IMG/VR virus record: IMGVR_UViG_3300046170_000016
Coordinates: 1 to 28,449 of that record
From: a virus
DNA: 28,449 nt
Direction: 5' to 3' (one strand)
Under the pieces are notes generated by a model that saw only the letters and a program-made list of their open reading frames with translations, made no database searches and was not told where the DNA came from. The translations under genes and the position numbers were made by a program. How positions within the stretch are numbered: the stretch's first letter is position 1; every line of letters starts with the position of its first letter. This document shows positions 22,719-28,449 of the stretch, one piece after another.

Positions 22719-24621
22719 TAGGACGTTTTCCTTCTATCTGTCTTTCTTTCAGTAGGGCGTCTGCTACCTTCAGGCGGCGGTCAAACTCCTTGTCTTCTTG
22801 GTCCCCTTCCTTGAGATTTCTTGTGACTGCTTCCAGTTTCTCAATCTGTAGCTCTTCTGGTAGCAACTGTGTTTCCATAGCGTACTTAGATGCTCTAGCT
22901 TGCGACTCAGCAGCCTGTGCTTGTAGTGCTGAAGTCTGGCTCTGCTGAAACTCCATCTGAGTCTGTTGAGCCATCTGAGCCATTTGCTGTGCTTGAGGAT
23001 CTGGCTGTTGAGCCTGTTGCATAGACGCAATCAACTCATCACGGTTACTCAGGTTCATGTTGTCGATGATGCTCTGGATCAACACAGGGTAAATTGGGCT
23101 ATCTTGCTTCATAGTTTGCAGAAGTTGCACCAACTGTGTTACCTCGTATTCCCTAGCGATAATGCCTAGAGTAGACGTAGCGTTGAACTTGTAGTCAGCT
23201 ACAGGGTAGTTCTCAGGATCAAACTGCATGTACCTGTGTGCAGCTTTGGTTACAAACGGCAACAGGAACGACTGCTGAAAGTTAATCAAGGTGCGCTTAT
23301 GACGTTTAATAATAGCACCAAGAGACATACTAATGCCAGCGGCAGTAGCTTCGCCATTAACAGCGCCAGAAACTCCCGCTGAATCAACCGCTCCTGTAGA
23401 CTGCTGAACCATCTGCTGAAGCGCTTGTGCTTGTGCGAAAGTGATTTGACCAACTTGCCCAAAGTTAAACGGCTGTAGAACTTCACGGGGATCTCCGTTA
23501 GTTAGAATCATCTTGCCCGGACGTACTTCAGGTTTAGCACCACGAGGTAGCCTAGTAGCGTCAATAGCGAGCATTGGGTGGATCGTAAGGTTCAAGGCGT
23601 CAATACGTGCACGTAGCTCTGTGTCTAGCGCCTTCTGACTGTTGTAGCCCTTTTCGCATACACCACGACCCCAGAATCTTCCGGGAACTACGTCCCAAGG
23701 AAAAGCAACTACAGGCCTATCACCCATCATGTAAGGGTTAGCTTCAGCCTTCAGGAGTGTACCACCGTTAGCTATGACTACGATAGCCTCAACGTACATA
23801 GACTCATCTTCTACGTCTACGTCCTCAGCCTCAAGCATTTCACGAGGTACTAGGCCATAGTACTTAGTCAGGCGTACCTTGTCGTCGTTGTAGATCGTTA
23901 GGTCTTGGTCAGGCTCTAGGTCTGTGTCAGGCGCAGCAGACTCAATGTAAGCGTCTCTGTACACGCCCTGCTCCTGCAGAAGTTCTACGGAGTGCTTAGA
24001 CACAAACTCATCAATAGCCACACCCATAGCATCTTCTACAGTCGTTGCTACAGGGTCTATTAAAAAGTTCTGAGGAAGTACTGGCTTGAGTTTAACAACG
24101 ATTCTGTCAGTAATGTTTACACCTACAGCCTGCAACTGTCCTTCCATAATAGGCTGAGTAGCAGGAGCCATTTCCTTGATCTCCTCAAGAACTACCTCTC
24201 CTATACCTGTGCCAAACACAGCAGAGTTAATTAGGCACTCTGCAACAGCCTTACGTACCTTACAGTTCTCAAAGTCTTCTGTTAGCTTGTTACGGAGGTA
24301 CTGTACGTCCTGACGGTCTTTGTCGTTAGTGTCGTCAGCGATGTCAAACCACTTACCTCTGCCAAACGTGGCTTCCTCTAGCTCTGCTACGTTAGACTCT
24401 ACGGCCTGTTGTAGCGCAGGAGATATGATTCTGGAACGCTCTGATCCTCTCTGAGAATCTGCAGGATCCCACTGTCCTCTCCATAGCCTGTAGTACTCTT
24501 CAAACTTTGCTTCGTAGTTTGACTCGTAGTGGTCACGCCAGTTTTCACACTTGGTCATCACCCACTCTTCCAGAGACTCTTCAATCATCAGAGGGTCTGG
24601 GCTATAGATATCTTCTGCCAT
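22570..24621 (-). CDS. Portal protein (head-tail connector)
   Basis: The 683-residue protein begins MAEDIYSPDPLMIEESLEEW with a helical N-terminus (NWRDHYESNYEAKFEEYYRL), then RSRIISPALQQAVESNVAEL and TFGRGKWFDIADDTNDKD, the conserved wing/stem regions of podovirus portals. VFGTGIGEVVLEEI, WGRGVCEKGYNSQKALDTEL, and a stem-like RIDALNLTIHPML follow. The last 130 residues are Gln-rich coiled coil and then Pro/Gly-rich (ending GPAPEGGL). It forms the dodecameric packaging and tail-attachment ring. It sits downstream of large terminase and upstream of scaffold and capsid, the usual order. Its 3' end carries an overlapping gene. Confidence 0.92.
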   Translation of the reverse strand: MAEDIYSPDPLMIEESLEEWVMTKCENWRDHYESNYEAKFEEYYRLWRGQWDPADSQRGSERSRIISPALQQAVESNVAELEEATFGRGKWFDIADDTNDKDRQDVQYLRNKLTEDFENCKVRKAVAECLINSAVFGTGIGEVVLEEIKEMAPATQPIMEGQLQAVGVNITDRIVVKLKPVLPQNFLIDPVATTVEDAMGVAIDEFVSKHSVELLQEQGVYRDAYIESAAPDTDLEPDQDLTIYNDDKVRLTKYYGLVPREMLEAEDVDVEDESMYVEAIVVIANGGTLLKAEANPYMMGDRPVVAFPWDVVPGRFWGRGVCEKGYNSQKALDTELRARIDALNLTIHPMLAIDATRLPRGAKPEVRPGKMILTNGDPREVLQPFNFGQVGQITFAQAQALQQMVQQSTGAVDSAGVSGAVNGEATAAGISMSLGAIIKRHKRTLINFQQSFLLPFVTKAAHRYMQFDPENYPVADYKFNATSTLGIIAREYEVTQLVQLLQTMKQDSPIYPVLIQSIIDNMNLSNRDELIASMQQAQQPDPQAQQMAQMAQQTQMEFQQSQTSALQAQAAESQARASKYAMETQLLPEELQIEKLEAVTRNLKEGDQEDKEFDRRLKVADALLKERQIEGKRPNANDTNRNEPVPNANQPSVPRPVQQIGSPRGQGGGPRGPNVGPAPEGGL

Positions 24622-24631
24622 AGTACTTTCC

Positions 24632-24730
24632 TTAAAGTATTGCTACGCTGTAACCAAGTGTAAAAAACACTACGGCAGAAATAGCGTAGATGCCATATGT
24701 GTTAAACGGTCTAAAAACTCTGTGATTCAC
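24632..24730 (-). CDS. Tiny membrane protein, 32 residues, between large terminase and portal
   Basis: A GTG at 24730, one base after the terminase stop, opens a frame encoding (V/M)NHRVFRPFNTYGIYAISAVV, then FFTLGYSVAIL and stop. The last 20 residues are one hydrophobic helix. It fills the only gap between the terminase and portal genes. I recall similar short proteins in marine phages, but function is unknown; no strong ribosome binding site is seen, so coupling to terminase translation is likely. Confidence 0.62.
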   Translation of the reverse strand: MNHRVFRPFNTYGIYAISAVVFFTLGYSVAIL

Positions 24731-24731
24731 T

Positions 24732-25982
24732 TTAGTATCCTGCTACTACATCTAGTAGTTCGTGGTCGTCTATTTCAAAATCGTAGTGGTACGCTACTTG
24801 TGCTAACTGATCTACGTAAGCCAAAGCGTCAATCAAGTCATCGTGGGTCAGAGGATCTGGAAACTGGAACAGTTGGTCCAAGAACCTAGAGTTCCACTCG
24901 CCTTTACTCAGTGTTACGTAGCCGTTCTCAAAGCGTCCCTGCAGCGCCCACATCACCCTGTCAGTCTTCTTCTTGTTACCGTGGGTTAGCTCCTCGACTC
25001 TGAAGAACGTCCCGTAGCGCTTCTGTAGGTCCATCAGAGGCGACATTACAGCCTGCTTTGCGATTCCTCGTTCAATACCAACGCTGATAGGACGGTAATC
25101 TCTGACCGCCTGAAATATCTTGGTGGCAGTCTCGTCAAGGCTCCACCGCCCATATATAATGTTATCAACGTACCAACCATCAGGACTAACTTTAACAACA
25201 GCGATTGCGGTTTCATCTAGTTTAGCGTTCTTCGTCCGTTTCTTGTTTACTTCCTCAAATCCAGCTAGGTCAACAGCTATATAGTAATCTCCAACCTCTG
25301 GCTCTTCTCCGAACTGTACCCAATCTTCTCTGAACATCTCTGAGCCTCTGGCTTCAAACGAGGCCATGAACTCTTGTCTAAAGGCGTAACTCGACATTGA
25401 TTTCTTCGCCATGTCGATTTCAGACGGGTCCAACAGAGGGTTGTCGTAGCTGGTGAAATGCCAGCCCCGGTAAGTCTCATCGTCACCTAACTCCGCGTAC
25501 TTGTACAACTCGTAGAAGTGATTACGTCCCATAGGCGTACCTATGAACATCGCAGAACCCTTTTGGTCTGCCAGTGCTGGACGGAGTATCTGTTCCCATA
25601 CATCAGGCTTCATGTCTGCGTACTCGTCCATCACGAGAAACTTCAAGGACACACCACGCATTGTCTCAGGCCTGTCGGCTCCCTTGAGACTAATCATGGC
25701 CCCGTTGACCAGCTTGATCTGCAGGTTGTTTATGTGCGAACCTGAGATAACAGGGTGTCCTAGCTCTAGCAGGGTTTGCCACATGATGTCTCTTGCTTGG
25801 CCCTGCGTAGGCGCAACGTAAAAAACTTGACCTCTATCGGTCTGCAGTGCATTAATAATTAACATCCAAGCAGCAAGACGGGACTTCCCTGTTCTCCGTC
25901 CTGCGGCTACTACCTTGAACCTAGTAGGATCAGAGTAGACTTCCTGCTGCCACGGCAACAGTTGTACGTTTAAGTCTGTCAC
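24732..25982 (-). CDS. terL: Terminase large subunit (packaging ATPase and nuclease)
   Basis: The 416-residue motor has Walker A AAGRRTGKS (residues 26-34), Walker B LVMDE with catalytic E120, and the coupling motif MFIGTPMGR (about 145-153). The RNase H-like nuclease has D238 in YYIAVDLAGF, E304 in VGIERG and D385 in THDDLIDALAY. All expected catalytic residues are present. It translocates DNA into the prohead and cuts it. The start is GTG with only a weak upstream site, but MTDLNVQLLPWQQEVYSDP is the usual beginning of such proteins. It lies downstream of the exported Cys-rich protein and five genes after the small subunit. Confidence 0.96.
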   Translation of the reverse strand: MTDLNVQLLPWQQEVYSDPTRFKVVAAGRRTGKSRLAAWMLIINALQTDRGQVFYVAPTQGQARDIMWQTLLELGHPVISGSHINNLQIKLVNGAMISLKGADRPETMRGVSLKFLVMDEYADMKPDVWEQILRPALADQKGSAMFIGTPMGRNHFYELYKYAELGDDETYRGWHFTSYDNPLLDPSEIDMAKKSMSSYAFRQEFMASFEARGSEMFREDWVQFGEEPEVGDYYIAVDLAGFEEVNKKRTKNAKLDETAIAVVKVSPDGWYVDNIIYGRWSLDETATKIFQAVRDYRPISVGIERGIAKQAVMSPLMDLQKRYGTFFRVEELTHGNKKKTDRVMWALQGRFENGYVTLSKGEWNSRFLDQLFQFPDPLTHDDLIDALAYVDQLAQVAYHYDFEIDDHELLDVVAGY

Positions 25983-25987
25983 TTGGT

Positions 25988-26392
25988 CTAGTTACAAACC
26001 CCAGCGTCTTCTGAGTTATCAAACTGATTGTCACCACAGCCGTACTTACCGTCGTTGTCTGTGTCACAGGCCCGTTGCCACGAAATCATGTCGAACGATA
26101 AACCTTCGCTCCACGGCACGTAAGTCTTACACCACTGATGTGATCCTACTGTGTAGTCGTCTGATGCCACGGGTACGTAGTCACGCTTAGTCCACGGCTT
26201 CTGTACACGAAAGAACGTGTCTTTGTTTTTCATGAGCTGTCTCTTGAACAGAGAGCTACTAGGCGTACTGATGTAGATTTCTTGGTTTTCCTCTAGGGTG
26301 TACGTAGATCCGTCGTCGTAGTTGATAACGGTGCTGCCGTAGACAATAGGGGCTACTAGTAAGGCAAAGATAGTAAACAGGTGTTTAGTCAT
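25988..26392 (-). CDS. Exported Cys-rich protein with Ca-loop-like C-terminus
   Basis: The 134-residue protein has a classical signal peptide (MTKHLFTIFALLVAPIVYG with likely cleavage before STV). The mature part is beta-rich (INYDDGSTYTLEENQEIYIS) and has four cysteines. A C-terminal DTDNDGKYGCGDNQFDNSED segment resembles a calcium-binding loop like those in exported adhesins or nucleases. It would act in the periplasm of the infected cell or be carried on the virion. No enzyme active site is recognised. It lies between glutaredoxin and large terminase and overlaps glutaredoxin by four bases. Confidence 0.7.
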   Translation of the reverse strand: MTKHLFTIFALLVAPIVYGSTVINYDDGSTYTLEENQEIYISTPSSSLFKRQLMKNKDTFFRVQKPWTKRDYVPVASDDYTVGSHQWCKTYVPWSEGLSFDMISWQRACDTDNDGKYGCGDNQFDNSEDAGVCN

Positions 26393-26619
26393 TGTGAAAG
26401 TTCTCCTATGCTGTTTAGGGCTTCGTTAAATTCTTTTGAACCACCAAAGTGGTAAAAGATTTGTGGAATACTCCTCTTGCCACTCATGGCTTCTACTAAG
26501 TCCCAACCGGCTTGACCCGCAGGTATGTGTACGTACTTGTAGTCTAGGTTGTGCTCTTTGGCAGTCTTCTTGGCTCTACGGCACGCAGGACACCAATCAG
26601 CACCAACGATGGTAATCAT
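26389..26619 (-). CDS. Glutaredoxin
   Basis: The ATG at 26619 (second Met; an upstream in-frame GTG is possible) gives 76 residues. MITIVGADWCPACRRAKKTA carries the CPAC dithiol after the first strand; YKYVHIP, then RSIPQIFYHFGG includes the cis-proline (SIPQ) of the thioredoxin fold. It is thus a complete small glutaredoxin. It could reduce the phage ribonucleotide reductase, whose C-terminal Cys pair needs an external thiol donor, though the two genes lie in opposite blocks. Overlaps the exported Cys-rich gene by four bases. Confidence 0.88.
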   Translation of the reverse strand: MITIVGADWCPACRRAKKTAKEHNLDYKYVHIPAGQAGWDLVEAMSGKRSIPQIFYHFGGSKEFNEALNSIGELSQ

Positions 26620-26637
26620 CACAGATTACACTCCAGC

Positions 26638-26982
26638 TTAAAAGTTATTGAGAGAAAAAGGAGAATACTGTAGATCAAAAGTTACTACTACTTCTACGTT
26701 GCCTGCTGATCCTGATGATGCTTTAATTATGTCTCCTGCTTGAAGTACAAAGATAGCGTTACCGTCGATCAACAGGTTGTTTTTAGAAGTTACTGTGGTT
26801 CCGTTGTAGATGTACACATCAGCAGTAGGAGAAGGTTTGTCTACAAACACAGTAACGTCGTTAGTTGAGTTATGTAGGTTAGCTACAAACAGCATGTTCC
26901 AGTGAGCTACAAAACTGTCAGGAACAGTCATAATAGTCTGTGTAGATGTGTCTGTTAGGTTTACGTTTTTAGTGAATAACAT
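26638..26982 (-). CDS. Beta-rich hypothetical virion protein, 114 residues
   Basis: The protein begins MLFTKNVNLTDTSTQTIMTV and continues as strands: FVAHWNMLFVANLHNSTNDV, VFVDKPSPTADVYIYNG, FVLQAGDIIKASSG, EVVVTFDLQ. It looks like a jelly-roll or immunoglobulin-like sandwich, as in capsid decoration or fibre-attachment proteins. I recall similar ORFs from marine phage structural clusters but no proven role. An AGGGGA ribosome binding site lies eight bases before the ATG. Confidence 0.72.
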   Translation of the reverse strand: MLFTKNVNLTDTSTQTIMTVPDSFVAHWNMLFVANLHNSTNDVTVFVDKPSPTADVYIYNGTTVTSKNNLLIDGNAIFVLQAGDIIKASSGSAGNVEVVVTFDLQYSPFSLNNF

Positions 26983-27004
26983 GCCCAGCGTCCCCTAAAG
27001 ATGC

Positions 27005-27346
27005 CTAGTAAACCCAGATAACGGGTACAGTTCCCCGTGTATCAACGTGAATAAAGTCACCAGCGACCCCTATGCCAGTAAATCCCATGGATAGAGCTTC
27101 TCTTATTAACGTGTACCGGTGTGCAGCGTTTGTTATTTTTATGTCTGCTGCTATGCCTTGCGCGTGGGTTCCCGGTACATCCTTTTTAGCTTCTATAGGG
27201 TGGCTAGGGCTTCTGTAGCCGCTGGTGATAACAAAAGGGAAACCGCAGTTGTCCCTGAGTTGGTCTAACTTGAGTAAAAACTCGTCCTCCATACGGTTCT
27301 CACCAGTATGTTGACAGTTAAACTCTTCTTTAGTGAAGTATTTCAA
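27005..27346 (-). CDS. M15 zinc peptidase, probable endolysin (D,D-carboxypeptidase fold)
   Basis: The zinc ligands of the peptidase M15_3 family are present: H in GTHAQGIAADI with D seven residues on, and H in GDFIHVDTRG. The SGYRSPSHP motif is also intact. Such proteins cleave peptidoglycan peptide bridges at lysis. I set the start at the TTG at 27346, which gives (M)KYFTKEEFNCQ, the family-typical beginning, with AGAGGA six bases upstream. In-frame GTG (27364) and TTG (27373) starts would add 6 or 9 residues. It is separated from the holin-like cluster at 15029-16050 by the whole head module. Confidence 0.87.
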   Translation of the reverse strand: MKYFTKEEFNCQHTGENRMEDEFLLKLDQLRDNCGFPFVITSGYRSPSHPIEAKKDVPGTHAQGIAADIKITNAAHRYTLIREALSMGFTGIGVAGDFIHVDTRGTVPVIWVY

Positions 27347-27394
27347 GAATCTTCCTCTTGACACTCTTGACAACCGCAGTCACAGCCTGAAAGC

Positions 27395-27850
27395 TTACTC
27401 CTCAATGAGTTCACCTTCAATTGTGCTTCCGTCTTCAGGGCCTCCAAGAATTTCCGTGCTTCCGACACCAGTGATGTTAATCTGTATTGCACTTCTTCCA
27501 TTGTCTTTTACCACCTCTTTTTCAAATGCACCTACTGGGAGTATTCTGTCCATCACTAGCTTCCATGCTGCTGCCTGATTCTTGTGATCGTGGTCTAAAG
27601 CAGCCTCAAAGATAGTCTCTAGTACCTTAACGGACTTAGGACTAGCTAACATCCTAGCCTTGTACTCATTAATTATAGTAGCATCACCCTTAGGTCTGCC
27701 TACTTTACCTCTAGACCCTGCAGTTTTAGCCTTGATTTCCTTTTGCTTAGGCCTACCTCTGGGTCTCTTTTTAATATTAATCTCTTTTCTAGCTGCTGCT
27801 TGGGCTTCTAGGGTGTTTTCTTTGGTTTCTAGGGTGTCACCTGACGACAT
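27395..27850 (-). CDS. Terminase small subunit candidate with AT-hooks
   Basis: The 151-residue protein is the first gene of the leftward block. Two AT-hook-like motifs (KRPRGRPKQK at about 28-37, GKVGRPKGD at 48-56) are followed by a helical central region (EYKARMLASPKSVKVLETIF, then DHDHKNQAAAWKLVMDRIL) and an acidic tail (EDGSTIEGELIEE). This plan of basic DNA-binding N-terminus, helical oligomerisation core and acidic C-terminus for contact with the large subunit fits podovirus small terminases. It lies next to the repeat-rich non-coding region that would be a natural recognition site. Assignment by pattern and position. Confidence 0.75.
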   Translation of the reverse strand: MSSGDTLETKENTLEAQAAARKEINIKKRPRGRPKQKEIKAKTAGSRGKVGRPKGDATIINEYKARMLASPKSVKVLETIFEAALDHDHKNQAAAWKLVMDRILPVGAFEKEVVKDNGRSAIQINITGVGSTEILGGPEDGSTIEGELIEE

Positions 27851-27875
27851 TCTCCTGTATCCTTGTGTTTAACGC

Positions 27876-27932
27876 TAGTTCGCATGAGTCCCCTGCTTAG
27901 GTTGCAACAGATGAGGGGATCTATACGAACTA
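27876..27932. promoter_or_regulatory. Nested inverted repeat in the small-terminase leader
   Basis: Outer arms TAGTTCG (27876-27882) and CGAACTA (27926-27932) pair over seven bases. Inner arms TCCCCT (27889-27894) and AGGGGA (27914-27919) pair over six, and the central loop holds the palindrome GTTGCAAC. The inner loops are six bases on each side. It could fold in the transcript or serve as a protein binding site. Confidence 0.6.
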
Positions 27933-27991
27933 TACAACACTCAATCTTTAGTCCCGCACCTGCTTCACTAAATACATCCTAATATCTACCT

Positions 27992-28041
27992 TATATTATA
28001 CCATACTTTTACTCAAAAGTCAAGCTTTATTTTATGTAAAT
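27992..28041 (-). repeat. Copy B of a duplicated 50-base promoter block
   Basis: This block matches 21995-22044 at 48 of 50 positions, including the A+T-rich part upstream of the -35. It is located ahead of the small-terminase leader. Confidence 0.9.
27995..28023 (-). promoter_or_regulatory. Strong sigma70-type promoter for the late block
   Basis: On the minus strand TTGACT (28023-28018), a 17-base spacer and TATAAT (28000-27995) with an upstream TG form an extended -10 promoter. It should start near 27988, leaving a leader of about 138 bases before the small-terminase ATG. Confidence 0.88.
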
Positions 28042-28100
28042 AGTACACAAGCTATACTATAGGCGCACCTATTTAGTGCATTTGTGTCAACACAGGGTAA

Positions 28101-28400
28101 ACACGAGGTAAAACAAGGCGCTAGGCAGGGCATAAGTAACATGAATAGTCCCTATTTTTTCTAAATTCACCTTCTGGTGTGCTGAGGTGGCTACAACTAT
28201 AATTAACACAAGTCAATCCCCTCCCCCGGTGTCAACACGAGGCCCACCCTTCAGTCTAACACAAGGCAGACACGAGCGCAAGGATAAACTTTGGTACTAT
28301 TCACGTTGACACAAGGGTTGACACGAGGCGCAGACTGTGGTAGTCACGAGGCCCAAAGGCCTACCACAGATGACACGAGATGTCAAGCGTAACACGATGG
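28101..28400 (+). repeat. Iteron-like direct repeat array, consensus ACACRAGG
   Basis: Copies in the same orientation begin near 28101, 28206, 28235, 28259, 28270, 28309, 28321, 28344 (TCACGAGG), 28373 and 28392 (ACACGATGG). A degenerate copy (ACACAGGG) lies at 28090. Several are preceded by TTG, TCA or TGA, giving TTGACACRAGG. Start-to-start distances are 105, 29, 24, 11, 39, 12, 23, 29 and 19. This looks like binding sites for a replication initiator, terminase or regulator; unit length and uneven spacing exclude CRISPR. Confidence 0.7.
28335..28369. promoter_or_regulatory. Hairpin enclosing one ACACRAGG-type copy
   Basis: CTGTGGTAG (28335-28343) and CTACCACAG (28361-28369) form perfect nine-base arms. 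Inside, GGCC CAAA GGCC can form a second stem sharing part of the right arm. No T-run follows on either strand, so it does not look like an intrinsic terminator. One repeat copy (28344-28351) lies in its loop. Confidence 0.65.
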
Positions 28401-28449
28401 GAATATTCACAGGTAAACATGTGTTGACAAAGTGTGTGAACCAGTGTAG

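Larger units (their letters stand above)
28042..28449. other. Non-coding right end: repeat-rich candidate origin, packaging or control region
   Basis: No open frame of convincing length and no tRNA is visible in these 408 bases. They contain the ACACRAGG repeats, a hairpin, a C-rich run near 28217-28228 and, at 28424-28429, a TTGACA that could be the -35 of a rightward promoter whose -10 falls outside the window. The unexplained stretch 28119-28205 contains no copies of the repeat. Confidence 0.6.

Noticed and set aside
28053-28061. TATACT/TATAGT as -10 boxes of a divergent promoter pair
   Set aside because: No acceptable -35 at 16-18 bases on either strand.
28089-28400. Possible CRISPR array
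   Set aside because: Repeat core is only eight bases, copies are uneven (11 to 105 bases apart) and spacers are not of constant length; no cas operon is present (the Cas4-like nuclease is a lone phage exonuclease).
1-28449. tRNA genes, integrase or attachment site
   Set aside because: No cloverleaf-like element and no tyrosine or serine recombinase motifs were seen in the sequence; this argues for a lytic phage but covers only part of the genome.

Overview
The window is part of the genome of a tailed, lytic-type bacteriophage, most likely a marine podovirus (short tail). The evidence is a small P-loop/RNase-H terminase (terL), a head-tail connector-type portal, a scaffold and major capsid protein, a short adaptor plus nozzle-like tail protein instead of tape-measure and sheath genes, a T7-type endonuclease I, and a phage-borne class II (vitamin B12-dependent) ribonucleotide reductase. 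The gene set recalls uncultured marine podoviruses of the HMO-2011 kind. That comparison is from memory of gene content, not a search. No integrase, DNA polymerase or RNA polymerase gene is visible, and the first gene is cut by the window edge, so this is probably only part of a larger genome. The host cannot be named from the sequence; the lysis genes and exported protein fit a Gram-negative bacterium.

Layout. Bases 1-4137 (+ strand) hold a compact nucleotide/DNA-metabolism block: a partial GIY-YIG-type nuclease, a Cas4-like PD-(D/E)XK nuclease, endonuclease I, a 57-residue protein, a DUF3310 protein, an 85-residue protein and nrdJ. A sigma70-type promoter lies inside the end of the endonuclease gene. 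Bases 27850-4132 (- strand) hold the virion and lysis genes. In order of transcription these are small terminase, M15 peptidase, a beta-rich protein, glutaredoxin, an exported Cys-rich protein, large terminase, a tiny membrane protein, portal with an overprinted coiled-coil gene, and three small basic proteins. A second promoter follows, then two small proteins, scaffold, major capsid and a terminator. After these come an Ala/Ser/Thr-repeat fibre, a YadA-like fibre with an S74 chaperone, a small protein, three membrane proteins (candidate lysis genes), a 1046-residue Cys-rich Ca-binding protein, tail adaptor, tail nozzle, a fibre-like short protein, and three large Gln/Ala-rich or coiled-coil proteins that are candidate internal/ejection proteins. 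The two blocks converge and overlap by 6 bases.

Bases 27851-28449 are non-coding. They contain a strong promoter for the late block, a nested inverted repeat in the leader of the small terminase gene, and an iteron-like array of about ten directly oriented ACACRAGG elements, one of them inside a hairpin. The promoter block is duplicated almost exactly (48 of 50 bases) upstream of the head genes, and its extended -10 element is also found in the + strand early block. The most unusual points are this shared promoter module with an operator-like palindrome, the iteron/hairpin region, the gene overprinted on the portal 3' end, and the recurring Gly-Gly protein endings that double as ribosome binding sites.
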